A stretch of DNA of 64,000 nucleotides. Origin: a bacterium (GTDB lineage: Bacteria; Cyanobacteriota; Vampirovibrionia; Gastranaerophilales; Gastranaerophilaceae). Position 1 is the stretch's first letter. Each line of letters begins with the position of its first letter. This document shows, piece after piece, positions 45,976 to 55,161 of the stretch. Where the stretch lies: positions 26,214-90,213 of the forward strand of contig JAFQNF010000037.1 in the NCBI GenBank assembly GCA_017396025.1, in the 5' to 3' direction. The notes beneath the pieces are model-generated. The model saw only the letters and a program-made list of their open reading frames with translations. It did no database searches and was not told where the DNA came from. The position numbers and the translations under genes are program-made.

Positions 45976-46545
45976 TTATTCAAACACTCTGGTAAATTGT
46001 ACAAATTGTTTTGTAGAATCTGGTTTAAATAACGAATAAAAATAGTTAATTGCATCTTGTGCTTTCATCACTTTATTTGCCCACATATCAACTACAACTG
46101 CATCACTGCTCCAACTTCTTGGTTCTCTCGGATCAATTGGATTATCAGTATCTATAACACAAAAAGTATGCCCCCCTTGAACCATTCTCGTTGTATTTGA
46201 TGAAATAACCATATTTATTACTTTATTTTTAATACCCATTTCATTTAATCTATTACTTACTAAAAAAGCTTGTTCACCACAATTTGCAGCACCTGTTTTA
46301 CTTACAGCTATTTCAGTTGCTTCACGTTCTGATTTTCCATGGCGAATTTTTTCATCAATAATATCTCGTGTTCTATATATCGCTTGCGTATACTCATGTC
46401 TTACATCTGGATCTTGTTTCTCAACAAAAGTGTCATAATAAGTATTAGACTTAAATCCATTAGGATAGTCTTTTTTTACACGTGCAATTGCTTCATGCCC
46501 GTATTGAATATTTTCTTTTAATCCACAGAAAGATACACTCATCAT
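45976..46545 (-). CDS. Putative Cys-His-Asp (papain/transglutaminase-fold) protein with N-terminal VSFCG
   Basis: From ATG 46545 the protein has 189 residues. A TTG start at 46581 would fall in the T-tract of the clpX terminator. VSFCG lies at 4-8. A plausible catalytic triad is C89 in AANCGEQAF, H126 in GGHTFCVID and D153 in VVVDMWAN, the order and spacing seen in papain-like and transglutaminase-like enzymes and some secreted effectors. There is no signal peptide. The gene lies behind the clpX terminator, so it may have its own weak promoter. The reaction (peptidase, deamidase or transglutaminase) cannot be told. Confidence 0.6.
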   Translation of the reverse strand: MMSVSFCGLKENIQYGHEAIARVKKDYPNGFKSNTYYDTFVEKQDPDVRHEYTQAIYRTRDIIDEKIRHGKSEREATEIAVSKTGAANCGEQAFLVSNRLNEMGIKNKVINMVISSNTTRMVQGGHTFCVIDTDNPIDPREPRSWSSDAVVVDMWANKVMKAQDAINYFYSLFKPDSTKQFVQFTRVFE

Positions 46546-46584
46546 ATTAATTTTAAACCGCGTGAATATAAAATTTGCCAATAA

Positions 46585-46612
46585 AAAACCCCCGAGTATT
46601 CGGAGGTTTTTT
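46585..46612 (-). terminator. Terminator after clpX
   Basis: On the minus strand ACCTCCGA pairs with TCGGGGGT (one G-U) around ATAC and is followed by TTTTTT. A-rich flanks make it usable in the other direction. Confidence 0.85.
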
Positions 46613-46616
46613 TATT

Positions 46617-47948
46617 TTATGCTATTTCTTCAGCGGGTTTAATTTGAGGTTCTTCCTTTTTTTCTTCTTTTGTTGGAAGTTTTATCAATTCAGCACCACC
46701 ATCATTTTTTGTTTTTACCATATCAGCAGTTACTGTGAATTCTTTCACATCCTCTTGAGATGGAAGAGCATACATAATATCCATCATAATTTCTTCTACA
46801 ATAGAACGAAGAGCTCTAGCACCTGTTTTACGTTTAATAGCTTCTGCCGCAATTAAATCAACTGCTTCAGGTTCAAATTTTAACTCAACACCATCCATGT
46901 TTAATAAACATTGATATTGTTTTAATAAAGCATTTTTTGGCTGAGTCAAAATATTCTTTAATGTTGATTCTTCAAGTGGATCTAAAACTGCATAAACAGG
47001 AACACGACCAATAAATTCTGGAATTAAACCAAATTTCAATAAATCCTCTGGTTGTAATTTCTTTAATAATTTAGCAGCCTCAAGTTCTTTTTCTGCTTGT
47101 GTTTTTGATGGGCTAGCACCAAAACCAATTGTTGTAGAATCACCTGCACGTCTTTCAACAATTTTATCTAAGCCAACAAAAGCACCACCAACTATAAATA
47201 AGATGTTAGCTGTATTAATTTGAATGAATTCTTGGTGTGGATGTTTTCTTCCACCTTGTGGTGGAACATTCGCAATAGTACCTTCAATCATTTTTAATAA
47301 CGCTTGTTGTACACCTTCGCCAGATACGTCTCTTGTTATGCTTGTGTTTTCAGATTTTCTTGAAATTTTATCAATTTCATCGATATAGATAATACCTCTT
47401 TCAGCTTTTTGAGCATCAAAATCAGCATTTTGATAAAGTCTTAAAAGAATATTTTCTACGTCATCACCAACATAACCTGCTTCAGTTAAAGTTGTAGCAT
47501 CAGCAATTGCAAATGGTACATCTAACATTTTTGCCAAAGTCTGAGCCAATAAAGTTTTACCACTACCTGTAGGTCCTACAAGTAAGATATTACTTTTTTG
47601 AATTTCAACTTGTTTTTCATCACTAGCAGCATTATGAGCAATTCTTTTATAGTGATTGTATACAGCAACAGATAATACTTTTTTAGCGTCATCTTGACCA
47701 ACAATAAATTCATCCAAATATTTTTTGATTTCATGTGGTTTTGGCACTTTTGTAATATCTGCTTCTTTTGTTTCTTTATCTTCAGCTTTATCTTTATTTT
47801 CAAGAAACTCTTCATCTAAAATTTCATTACATAGTTCAACACATTCATCGCAAATATATACATCTGGACCAGCGATAAGTTTTTTTACCGCTTCTTGTGT
47901 CTTACCACAAAATGAACATTTTAAACGACTATCGTCCATAGTTGCCAT
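46617..47948 (-). CDS. clpX: ATP-dependent Clp protease ATPase subunit ClpX
   Basis: ClpX unfolds tagged proteins and feeds them to ClpP. The 443-residue protein has the N-terminal zinc domain (C11, C14, C33, C36), Walker A GPTGSGKT and Walker [11 protein letters not shown]. The ClpP-docking loop region and sensor 2 ([13 protein letters not shown]) are also present. It follows clpP by 3 bases in the order tig-clpP-clpX. The Glu/Lys-rich tail is slightly longer than usual. Confidence 0.96.
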   Translation of the reverse strand: MATMDDSRLKCSFCGKTQEAVKKLIAGPDVYICDECVELCNEILDEEFLENKDKAEDKETKEADITKVPKPHEIKKYLDEFIVGQDDAKKVLSVAVYNHYKRIAHNAASDEKQVEIQKSNILLVGPTGSGKTLLAQTLAKMLDVPFAIADATTLTEAGYVGDDVENILLRLYQNADFDAQKAERGIIYIDEIDKISRKSENTSITRDVSGEGVQQALLKMIEGTIANVPPQGGRKHPHQEFIQINTANILFIVGGAFVGLDKIVERRAGDSTTIGFGASPSKTQAEKELEAAKLLKKLQPEDLLKFGLIPEFIGRVPVYAVLDPLEESTLKNILTQPKNALLKQYQCLLNMDGVELKFEPEAVDLIAAEAIKRKTGARALRSIVEEIMMDIMYALPSQEDVKEFTVTADMVKTKNDGGAELIKLPTKEEKKEEPQIKPAEEIA

Positions 47949-47951
47949 TAA

Positions 47952-48560
47952 TTATATCTCCTGATTTGGTTTTGGAGTTGTATTTACTGTAACAACTTTA
48001 TCAATCATACCGTATTCTAAAGCTTCTTCCGGAGTCATGATATAGTCTCTGTCTGTATCTTTTTCAATCTTTTTAATAGATTGACCAGTATTTTTAGCTA
48101 AAATTTCATTTAATGATTTTTTAATTCTGATAATTTCAGCTGCTTGAATTTCGATATCTGTAGCTTGACCTTGAGCACCACCTAAAGGTTGGTGAATTAA
48201 CACTCTTGAATGAGGCAATGCCAATCTTTTACCAGGTGTTCCTGATGAAAGTAAGAACGCACCCATTGAAGCAGCTTGACCTAAACAAATAGTAGATACA
48301 TCTGCTCTGATGTGTTGCATTGTGTCATAAATAGCTAAACCAGCTGTTACGCTACCACCAGGTGAGTTGATGTATAACATAATGTCTTTTTCTGGGTTTT
48401 CACTATCTAATAATAGTAATTGAGCAACTATCAAGTTTGCTACCATGTCATCAATTGGAGTACCCAAGAAAATGATTCTTTCTCTCAATAATCTTGAGAA
48501 AATGTCAAATGATCTTTCGCCTCTGCTTGATTGTTCTATAACTACAGGTACAAAACTCAT
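47952..48560 (-). CDS. clpP: ATP-dependent Clp protease proteolytic subunit ClpP
   Basis: The 202-residue serine peptidase has the triad S98 (GQAASMGAF), H123 (RVLIHQP) and D172 (DRDYIMT). No propeptide is obvious beyond the first few residues. It lies between tig and clpX, which supports function as the ClpXP protease core. Confidence 0.96.
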   Translation of the reverse strand: MSFVPVVIEQSSRGERSFDIFSRLLRERIIFLGTPIDDMVANLIVAQLLLLDSENPEKDIMLYINSPGGSVTAGLAIYDTMQHIRADVSTICLGQAASMGAFLLSSGTPGKRLALPHSRVLIHQPLGGAQGQATDIEIQAAEIIRIKKSLNEILAKNTGQSIKKIEKDTDRDYIMTPEEALEYGMIDKVVTVNTTPKPNQEI

Positions 48561-48581
48561 ATTTTTCCCTTTCTAATCCTG

Positions 48582-49880
48582 TTATTTTGTATATTTTACT
48601 TTTGCATTATCAATTAACAACTTAGTTACTTTTTCAGTAACAACTTGTTGGTTCATTGAATGTAATAAGTTAACATTTTTTTGGATTTCAGCAACGATAT
48701 TATCTGCTGTTGTACGATAAATAGCTGCTAATTCTCCAATTTTTTCTTGAATATCTTCTTGAGATACACTAACATTTTCTTCTAAAGCAATTTTGCCAAC
48801 GATTAAAGAAGTTTTAATTCTTTTTACAGCTTCTTCTTTCATTTGAGCATAAACTTTTTCGTGACCTTCTTTTTCTAACATTTGGTCAAAGTTTCCACCT
48901 TGCATGTTGATTCTTTGTCTAAATTCACCCATTAATGCTTGAATTTCACGATTAATCATTGTATCTTGGATATCAATATTTGTTTGTTCTAATAAAGTAT
49001 CGAATAATTTATTAGCAACTCTCTTTTCATTTTCCATTTTTGCATTGTTATCAGCAAATTTTTGAATATCTTCTTTTAATGCATCAAGTGTTGCAAATGT
49101 AGCATTAACTTTTTGAGCTAATTCATCATTAATTTCTGGAAGAACTTTTTCTTTAATTCCATTTAATTTAATGTTGAATTCTGCACCAGCTGCTCTTAAT
49201 TTTTCATCATGATATTCTTCTGGGAATGTAACTTTAATTGTGAATTCTTCACCAATTTCGTGGTCAACTAATTGTTCAGCAAAACCAGGAATGAAGTTAG
49301 AATTACCTAAATCTAACATATAACCTTTAGCGCTTCCACCTTTAATTTCTTCACCATTTACATAACCATCAAAGTCGATATTTACTAAGTCTGTTGCAAT
49401 TGTTTTTCTACCAGTAACATCACTTAAAGTAGCATATCTGTCAGCTAAGATTTTTAATTCTTTTTCAACTACATCATCTGCGTTTTTGAATTCTTCAACT
49501 TCGATTTCCATACCTTTGTATACGCCAAGTTTTACTTCTGGTTTTAATTCAAAAGTAGCTACGATTTTTAATGAATTATCTTCTGCGAAGTCGTAAGACT
49601 CTACACTTGGAGCAGATACTAAATCAAATTTGTGTTCTTCAATAGCAGATTCAAAAATATTTGGAAGTAAGCTATCTAAAACTTCTCTTTGGATAGCTGC
49701 AATACCAACATACTTTTCTAAAATATTTTTTGGAGCTTTACCTTGTCTGAAACCAGGTACATTAACTCTTTGTGCTAATTTTTTGCAAGCTTTATCATAT
49801 TCTAAAGTTGAAACTGCTGATTCAACTTCGATATTTAATTTTACTTGATTGTTTTCTAGTTTTTCAATTGTTACTGTCAT
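48582..49880 (-). CDS. tig: Trigger factor
   Basis: Trigger factor is the ribosome-bound chaperone that receives nascent chains. The 432-residue protein has the ribosome-binding signature FRQGKAPKNILEKYVG. An FKBP-type prolyl isomerase domain (about 155-245) includes GSAKGYMLDLG, and a helical C-terminal chaperone domain follows. It is first in tig-clpP-clpX, which couples folding and degradation. Confidence 0.94.
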   Translation of the reverse strand: MTVTIEKLENNQVKLNIEVESAVSTLEYDKACKKLAQRVNVPGFRQGKAPKNILEKYVGIAAIQREVLDSLLPNIFESAIEEHKFDLVSAPSVESYDFAEDNSLKIVATFELKPEVKLGVYKGMEIEVEEFKNADDVVEKELKILADRYATLSDVTGRKTIATDLVNIDFDGYVNGEEIKGGSAKGYMLDLGNSNFIPGFAEQLVDHEIGEEFTIKVTFPEEYHDEKLRAAGAEFNIKLNGIKEKVLPEINDELAQKVNATFATLDALKEDIQKFADNNAKMENEKRVANKLFDTLLEQTNIDIQDTMINREIQALMGEFRQRINMQGGNFDQMLEKEGHEKVYAQMKEEAVKRIKTSLIVGKIALEENVSVSQEDIQEKIGELAAIYRTTADNIVAEIQKNVNLLHSMNQQVVTEKVTKLLIDNAKVKYTK

Positions 49881-50013
49881 TTTATGTCACCTTTTCTCTT
49901 TGATAATACACATGCCCATGTTTGTAAAATCGTAATTTTACACAGTATAGATTATAACATAAATATATTTCTTTCAAATAAAATAGACGATTTGGAGGAA
50001 TTTATCCCCTATG

Positions 50014-50022
50014 TGGTATAAT
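50014..50022 (+). promoter_or_regulatory. Extended -10 promoter (TGGTATAAT)
   Basis: TG precedes TATAAT by one base, a classic extended -10. Transcription would start near 50029, giving a short leader with AGGTGG before the ATG at 50052. Confidence 0.55.
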
Positions 50023-50051
50023 TAAATTATAAGATGTTGATGAGGTGGTAT

Positions 50052-50522
50052 ATGAAAAACTTATTGTTAATTATGTGCATTTTTATGATTGCTAATATGG
50101 GTACAGCACAGGCATATAATATTGGTGGAATGGATGCCGGAGCCATAAATAGACAATATGTTAAAGATATGCGAATTCACGAAATTCAATCTCGTCCAAA
50201 CAAAAAGAATAGTGCAATTGTTCAACCAAAAACAGCGTTGCAAGAACGCACCATTCCCGATGTAACTGCTTACATAAAAACAATTAATTTCGTAAATAAT
50301 AAAAATATTCCTACAGAAGAGCTTTCTTTTTTAGTAAAAGATAAAATCGATAAACCAATGAACGCTGAAAATTTGGCAGATATCAGAAAAGTTATTATGA
50401 AATATTATCAGGCAAATGGCTATTATTCAGCTATTCCAATAATCGTTTCACAAGATAACACAACAGGAACTCTTGTAATTCAAATTGAAGAAGGAACTAA
50501 AAATTCAATAACAATTGAATAA
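50052..50522 (+). CDS. Secreted protein with a single POTRA-like domain
   Basis: The start at 50052 is chosen because AGGTGG precedes it and a signal peptide begins there (MKNLLLIMCIFMIANMGTAQA). An ATG at 50034 would be almost at the transcription start. The last 85 residues resemble a POTRA domain of TpsB/FhaC type: IKTINFVNNKNIPTEELSFL, then MNAENLADIRKVIMKYYQAN and a closing beta strand TLVIQIEEG. No barrel follows, which is unusual, because POTRA domains normally precede an outer-membrane beta-barrel. It may be a periplasmic adaptor. Confidence 0.7.
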   Translation: MKNLLLIMCIFMIANMGTAQAYNIGGMDAGAINRQYVKDMRIHEIQSRPNKKNSAIVQPKTALQERTIPDVTAYIKTINFVNNKNIPTEELSFLVKDKIDKPMNAENLADIRKVIMKYYQANGYYSAIPIIVSQDNTTGTLVIQIEEGTKNSITIE

Positions 50523-50617
50523 CCAATTAGAATAACTCTAATATCTAATACTTTTTCCTAATTTAATGACAAACCAAAACTCGTAAACTGAAAAATATAG
50601 TTTACGGGAAGTGTGTT

Positions 50618-51103
50618 ATGGCTAAAATGCCGAAAAAGATAAGCCTATATTTAATGGTTTTAATTATAATTCCATATTCTTGTTTTGCATTTGAAATAGA
50701 AAATACAGCTGATAACCCAAGACTTGTTAATATTACAAAACAACAATTAAGGACATTATCAAGTATTGAAAAAAGAATTTATGATAAATCTTATAAAGGT
50801 GAAAATACAATAGATAGACTTGAACGCCTTGAATTAGATTTATTTCATGGAATACAAGCTGGAACACCAACTCAAAGAATCAACACATTAAAGTTGGAAA
50901 GTTCTCGTGTAGCTATTCGAGGTACAGCAATGACACCAATGATGATGGATACCTTCAACACAAAGTACCTTAACCCTCGAGGAGAGGGAATATCTTACAG
51001 AGAAGATGTTGGTTTGATAGATGGATTAATAAAAGTTTGGTGGCCAGATTTTTATGCTCAAATTAGTGAATACAGACGGTTTAAAGAGGCAAATTTCTAT
51101 TAA
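50618..51103 (+). CDS. Secreted protein of unknown function with RLERLE motif
   Basis: The family of this 161-residue protein is not recognised. A signal peptide (ISLYLMVLIIIPYSCFA) is followed by LSSIEKRIYDKSYKGENTID and RLERLELDLFHGIQ, a helical pattern of Y-G...RLxRLExxLFxG type. I have the impression that it recurs in cyanobacteria-related envelope proteins. The C terminus is aromatic (KVWWPDFYAQISEY). It probably acts in the envelope. It has no clear partner, though the POTRA-like gene lies 95 bases upstream on the same strand. Confidence 0.6.
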   Translation: MAKMPKKISLYLMVLIIIPYSCFAFEIENTADNPRLVNITKQQLRTLSSIEKRIYDKSYKGENTIDRLERLELDLFHGIQAGTPTQRINTLKLESSRVAIRGTAMTPMMMDTFNTKYLNPRGEGISYREDVGLIDGLIKVWWPDFYAQISEYRRFKEANFY

Positions 51104-51115
51104 CACAAAAATTAA

Positions 51116-51913
51116 CTATGTAAATTGATTAATAATCCAGTTAATTAACCATTTTAAGAAATCTTGCCAACTATCCCATTTATTTGGATCCCATTGGTCA
51201 TAATATGGATTATTCTCATCTGGAGTATCTCCATCTGTATCAAAATTTGGAATATCAGGTTGTTCTGATGGTTCAGATTGTTCTGGTGGTGTTGGTGTTT
51301 CTGTATCCTCAGATTCTAGCGAATCAGAATCATATCCCACAAGAACTCTTTCTGTAGGTTCATCATACGGCAAAACTTTCTGAGAATATATTTGTGCTTG
51401 ATAAATATCTTTAGGTTTAGTATATGACGTTGTTAACTTATTTGGTTTTCTATCACCATTTACATCAATATATATATTGGCAGCATCGGTATAAACACAA
51501 GGATAAATATTGCTAAAATCACACACATTTGGTTCATTGTTTAGTTCATTTGAATTAAAATTTTTAACACAAAAAACCATACCATCAGTAGTTTGAAAAA
51601 CAACACCATCTTTTTCTTTAGAACAAACATTAGACGTAAAATCATCTTCAGACTTCACAATATTCATTCGCTTACTAAACACTTCACCAACAAGAGCTTC
51701 AGCAGTAGAATAATCTTTAGCAGTCAAACCATTTAACGAATATTCAAGTATCAATGCTTGATTCAAACCAGATATAGCTTTTTTCAATGAAGCCCTATAT
51801 TCTTCTGCATTAGTATTATTCATTAAAGAAGGTACGGTAATTGCTGCAATAACACCAATTATAACAAGCGTAATCAAAACTTCTGATAATGTAAATGCAT
51901 TTTTTCTATCCAT
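51116..51913 (-). CDS. Pseudopilin with acidic, Pro-rich C-terminal tail
   Basis: The 265-residue protein has a short leader MDRKNA with processing before FTLSEVLITLVIIGVIAAIT, the lineage-typical pilin helix. The middle contains KEKDGVVFQTTDGMVFCVKN and IYIDVNGDRKPN, features of Gram-negative minor pilins. From about residue 205 the tail is Glu/Pro/Asp-rich and ends in an aromatic amphipathic segment (WQDFLKWLINWIINQFT). The tail is not typical of pilins and could mediate binding to membranes or partners. The gene is convergent with the RLERLE protein gene. Confidence 0.8.
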   Translation of the reverse strand: MDRKNAFTLSEVLITLVIIGVIAAITVPSLMNNTNAEEYRASLKKAISGLNQALILEYSLNGLTAKDYSTAEALVGEVFSKRMNIVKSEDDFTSNVCSKEKDGVVFQTTDGMVFCVKNFNSNELNNEPNVCDFSNIYPCVYTDAANIYIDVNGDRKPNKLTTSYTKPKDIYQAQIYSQKVLPYDEPTERVLVGYDSDSLESEDTETPTPPEQSEPSEQPDIPNFDTDGDTPDENNPYYDQWDPNKWDSWQDFLKWLINWIINQFT

Positions 51914-51980
51914 ATAATAAAAACTTTTGTTTTGTTAATACATATAAACATTAGCATATTTTCATATATTATCAAATATA

Positions 51981-53195
51981 TTAAGCCTTTTTCCTAACAA
52001 CTAACGCATTGCTTATTGTTGTAGCTTTAACATTGCTGCCACTAAGTGTATTACCTTTTACATACATAACGGTTGAACTGCCACCATCAAGATTTATAGC
52101 CTCATAACATCCCAAATCTGACATTATTTTAGCAAGTTCCTCCAATGTAACACCGCTAGATCCTTCTTTACGTCCATCAACTGTAACTATTATCATTGTA
52201 TTTTCTTTTGTATAACCAATAGCAGTTCTGGGGTTTTTACCTGTTATTGCATTTAATTTTTGACTTGATGCATCAACAAAAATTTCTCCATTTTTCAATA
52301 AATATGGCCCACCACTAATTATATGGTCCACATTTTCCCAATTTGGAACAAGAGAATAATCAAGTTTAACTTTATCACCAAGCTCAAAACCATCAAGATT
52401 ATCTGCGGGTGCTGAAATTACAACTCCATTTTCTGGAATGATTAAAGAATATGCTGAAGTTGCAACTATTTTCCCATCTTTTATTGCAATATGTTTTGTA
52501 CCAGACTTTGTTTCTGGCGATTTTTCACCCCATGCCTGCGTATAAATCAATGTATGAAAATAAGACATTCTAGGCTGATTAATATTATCAACCTTAACTT
52601 GTCTTTTTCTATTTGTTAAAGTACCCTCAAACGCTAGCCTTGAAGTCTTAAATTCATCTTGTCCAATACCCAACGCAACACGCTCATATATAGGACCAGT
52701 TATAATTTCGTTATCTATAACCAATGCTCCAAGCGGTGTACCAGTATTTTGTTTAAAATACGTACCATTAACAGCAAGTATCGCATTTTTTTCTATATTT
52801 GAAATTTTTGCCTTTGAATGTAAAGACTTACTTGCAAGTTTTGGCACAATTTCTATATTAGAATTTAATTTTCTATCAACTTCCGCAACATTTATTCTAA
52901 TATTTCTTTTGTTAATAAATTTATTTAGGCGTACATAGTGAACACCCTCTTCCAGTTTATTAACAACACTTCCCTTATATTTTTCAATCATTTCTGCATC
53001 TCGTGCATAACGCAATAAAAAAAGAGCATCATCACTGTGCTCTTTTACAATGTAACCTTTTAACAAAGTGCCCGCAGAGTATGCACTAATGGACACATCT
53101 TGACCTGAGAAAACAGCCACCGCTATCAGTAATATTCCTATTTTTAAGACCATTTTCTCGAAGCAAAATATTCGTTGTTCCGCTAGTGCATACAT
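51981..53195 (-). CDS. Secreted phosphodiester glycosidase family (NAGPA-domain) protein
   Basis: The 404-residue protein has an N-terminal hydrophobic segment (MVLKIGILLIAVAVFSG, about 15-31) and a NAGPA domain over roughly residues 130-404: LAVNGTYF, KNPRTAIGYT, IIVTVDGRKEG and INLDGGSSTVMYV. These proteins hydrolyse sugar-phosphodiesters. Bacterial members act on the envelope or on exopolysaccharide. Start at ATG 53195. ATG 53153 would place the signal helix right at the N terminus and is an alternative. It is a single-gene unit. Confidence 0.8.
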   Translation of the reverse strand: MYALAEQRIFCFEKMVLKIGILLIAVAVFSGQDVSISAYSAGTLLKGYIVKEHSDDALFLLRYARDAEMIEKYKGSVVNKLEEGVHYVRLNKFINKRNIRINVAEVDRKLNSNIEIVPKLASKSLHSKAKISNIEKNAILAVNGTYFKQNTGTPLGALVIDNEIITGPIYERVALGIGQDEFKTSRLAFEGTLTNRKRQVKVDNINQPRMSYFHTLIYTQAWGEKSPETKSGTKHIAIKDGKIVATSAYSLIIPENGVVISAPADNLDGFELGDKVKLDYSLVPNWENVDHIISGGPYLLKNGEIFVDASSQKLNAITGKNPRTAIGYTKENTMIIVTVDGRKEGSSGVTLEELAKIMSDLGCYEAINLDGGSSTVMYVKGNTLSGSNVKATTISNALVVRKKA

Positions 53196-53252
53196 CTTTT
53201 TTTGTGCTTCCTTTATACTACAATTGTAACATATTTTTCATGTTTTTTCAAG

Positions 53253-53261
53253 TGTTATAAT
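53253..53261 (+). promoter_or_regulatory. Extended -10 promoter (TGTTATAAT)
   Basis: TG-N-TATAAT lies 22 bases upstream of the ATG at 53284. The expected start site near 53268 leaves a short leader with AGGGAG. Confidence 0.55.
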
Positions 53262-53283
53262 GTTAGAAAAAGGGAGATTTTAT

Positions 53284-53697
53284 ATGAAAGAATTAGCAGT
53301 TAAATATTTTATGGAAGGTTATTCTTGTTCTGAAGCTATGGTTCAAGCAGCAGCCGATAAAGGTTATATTTCACAAGAAGCTCTAGCGATTGCAACATCA
53401 TTTTCTGGAGGTATGGGTGTTAGATGTTTGTGTGGTGCGGTAGCTGGTTCTCAAATGGTTATTGGTGCCATGTATGGTAAAAATACTGAACGTGATGGGA
53501 AAAAAGCACGAGCACTAGCTAAAGAATTTAACGAAACCTTTGCTCAAAAATACAAAGTAAATTGCTGCAAAGTTTTAAGTGCTGGTTTTAGTGATTTTCA
53601 CTCAAAAGAGAGAAGAGAACATTGTGCTGACATGGTAAGCGATTGTGCTGTTATTTTAGAAGATATTATCAAAGCTAACAAAAATGTAAATGTTTAA
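53284..53697 (+). CDS. C_GCAxxG_C_C family redox-type protein
   Basis: The start at 53284 fits AGGGAG 7 bases upstream. The 137-residue product has SCSEA near the N terminus, the signature CLCGAVAGSQMVIGAM, and later CC (VNCCKVL) and single cysteines (HCADMVSDC). This is the spacing of the C_GCAxxG_C_C family, often found with oxidoreductases and of unclear biochemical role. Here it is a single gene, followed by a dispersed repeat and a terminator. Confidence 0.82.
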   Translation: MKELAVKYFMEGYSCSEAMVQAAADKGYISQEALAIATSFSGGMGVRCLCGAVAGSQMVIGAMYGKNTERDGKKARALAKEFNETFAQKYKVNCCKVLSAGFSDFHSKERREHCADMVSDCAVILEDIIKANKNVNV

Positions 53698-53704
53698 ATT
53701 ATTG

Positions 53705-53732
53705 GATTGCCACGCCTACGGCTCGCAATGAC
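53705..53732. repeat. Dispersed 28-base palindromic repeat, copy 2
   Basis: Identical over 28 bases to 44485-44512. It lies between the stop of the cysteine-rich redox gene and the terminator, so it is carried in the 3' end of that message. Confidence 0.8.
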
Positions 53733-53738
53733 CAAATA

Positions 53739-53770
53739 AAAAAGATAGGTGATTTAATACCTATCTTTTT
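53739..53770. terminator. Bidirectional terminator
   Basis: AAAAAGATAGGT (53739-53750) pairs with ACCTATCTTTTT (53759-53770) around GATTTAAT. It serves the redox gene and the convergent nucleoside phosphorylase gene. Confidence 0.85.
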
Positions 53771-53787
53771 ATTATAGAATCGTCATT

Positions 53788-55092
53788 TTAATGAATAATC
53801 TTATAAATTAATGACGTAGATTTTTGTTCTTCATCCGCAATTTCAAATGCATCCAAAATTAATTCTTCAGCACCCTTAATTGTTGCTTCTTTATTTGTAT
53901 AAATTACAGCAATTGTTTCACCTGCACAAACAGGTTCACCGTATTTTTGAGTTAAATAAATACCAGCAGAGTAATCAATTGGATCAGATTTTTTATCTCT
54001 TCCAGCACCCAAATTTTTACAAGCTTTTGCAACTTTTAGTGCGTCAATATTTGCAACATATCCGTCTTTTGTTGATTTAACTTCGTATTTAATTGAAGCT
54101 TGTGGTAGTTTTGTATAGTCTTCAATAATACTATCATCCCCACCTTGCGATTTTACAATTTCTCTGAATTTTTCAAGTGCTTTTCCACTTGTAATTAGTT
54201 CGTCTAAGTATTTATAAGCTTCTTCTTTAGAAGTAAATTTACCAGCTTTTTCAAATGCTGTTTGGCAAAGTGTATAAGTAATTTCTTTTAAATCACTTTC
54301 CATATTTCCCTTAAGGAATTCAATAACTTCTTGAATTTCAACAGAATTACCAACAGCTCTACCTAAAGGCTGATTCATTGAACTAATTACAGCGCAAATG
54401 TTTCTATTTAAACGTTTACCAACTTCAACCATAACTTCTGAAAGTTTTTGAGCTTCTTCTGGAGTTTTAATAAATGCGCCAGATCCGTATTTAACGTCTA
54501 ATACAATATGGTTTGCGCCAGAAGCGATTTTCTTTGAAACTACGCTAGAGGCAATCATTGGAATAATATCAACAGTTGAAGTTACATCACGAAGTGCATA
54601 TAATTTACCATCAGCTGGTGCTAAAGATAAAGTTTGAGCAGCAATTGCTGTATTATGAGTTTTTACTTTTTCTTTGAATTCTTCAATTGATAAATCCGTT
54701 CTAAAATTTGGAATAGATTCTAATTTATCAATTGTTCCACCCGTGTGCCCTAAACCTCTACCTGATAACTTCGCAGTATGAATACCAGCAGCGGCCATAA
54801 GCGGTAAAAACATCAATGTAATTTTGTCACCTACACCACCGGTTGAGTGTTTATCAACAATATCTTTTGAAATATCTGATAAATCAAGAATTTCACCTGA
54901 TTCTACCATATACTTTGTTAACCAAGTTGTTTCTTCAATATTCATTCCATTAAAATATGTTGCCATCAAAAGAGCACTTGCTTGATAATCTTCAATAGAA
55001 TTATCCATAATTCCATCAATAAAGAATTTAATTTCTTCTTCTGTTAATGTTAGACCTTTTTTCTTTTTTTCAATAATGTCAATAACTTTCAT
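53788..55092 (-). CDS. Pyrimidine-nucleoside (thymidine) phosphorylase
   Basis: The 434-residue enzyme splits pyrimidine nucleosides to base and (deoxy)ribose 1-phosphate. The family signature KLSGRGLGHTGGTIDKLES is intact, preceded by the phosphate-binding KHSTGGVGDK. A C-terminal alpha/beta domain includes KVAKACKNLGAGR. Either pdp or deoA is possible, because the two cannot be told apart by eye. Its product would be used by DeoC (15639-16286) after mutase action. Confidence 0.92.
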   Translation of the reverse strand: MKVIDIIEKKKKGLTLTEEEIKFFIDGIMDNSIEDYQASALLMATYFNGMNIEETTWLTKYMVESGEILDLSDISKDIVDKHSTGGVGDKITLMFLPLMAAAGIHTAKLSGRGLGHTGGTIDKLESIPNFRTDLSIEEFKEKVKTHNTAIAAQTLSLAPADGKLYALRDVTSTVDIIPMIASSVVSKKIASGANHIVLDVKYGSGAFIKTPEEAQKLSEVMVEVGKRLNRNICAVISSMNQPLGRAVGNSVEIQEVIEFLKGNMESDLKEITYTLCQTAFEKAGKFTSKEEAYKYLDELITSGKALEKFREIVKSQGGDDSIIEDYTKLPQASIKYEVKSTKDGYVANIDALKVAKACKNLGAGRDKKSDPIDYSAGIYLTQKYGEPVCAGETIAVIYTNKEATIKGAEELILDAFEIADEEQKSTSLIYKIIH

Positions 55093-55113
55093 ATAAACTC
55101 CTATAGAATTGAT

Positions 55114-55140
55114 AAGAGAAGCCCAAAATAGGCTTCTCTT
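55114..55140 (-). terminator. Hairpin behind the first Skp-like gene, weak T-tract
   Basis: AAGAGAAGCC (55114-55123) pairs with GGCTTCTCTT (55131-55140) around a 7-base loop. On the minus strand the stem is followed by ATCAATTC and not a T-run, so termination may be partial. Confidence 0.45.
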
Positions 55141-55161
55141 AAATAGTATTTTTTTACAGTT

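Noticed and set aside
46546..46581. TTG start of the Cys-His-Asp protein
   Set aside because: It lies in the T-tract of the clpX terminator. The ATG pair near 46545 is more plausible.
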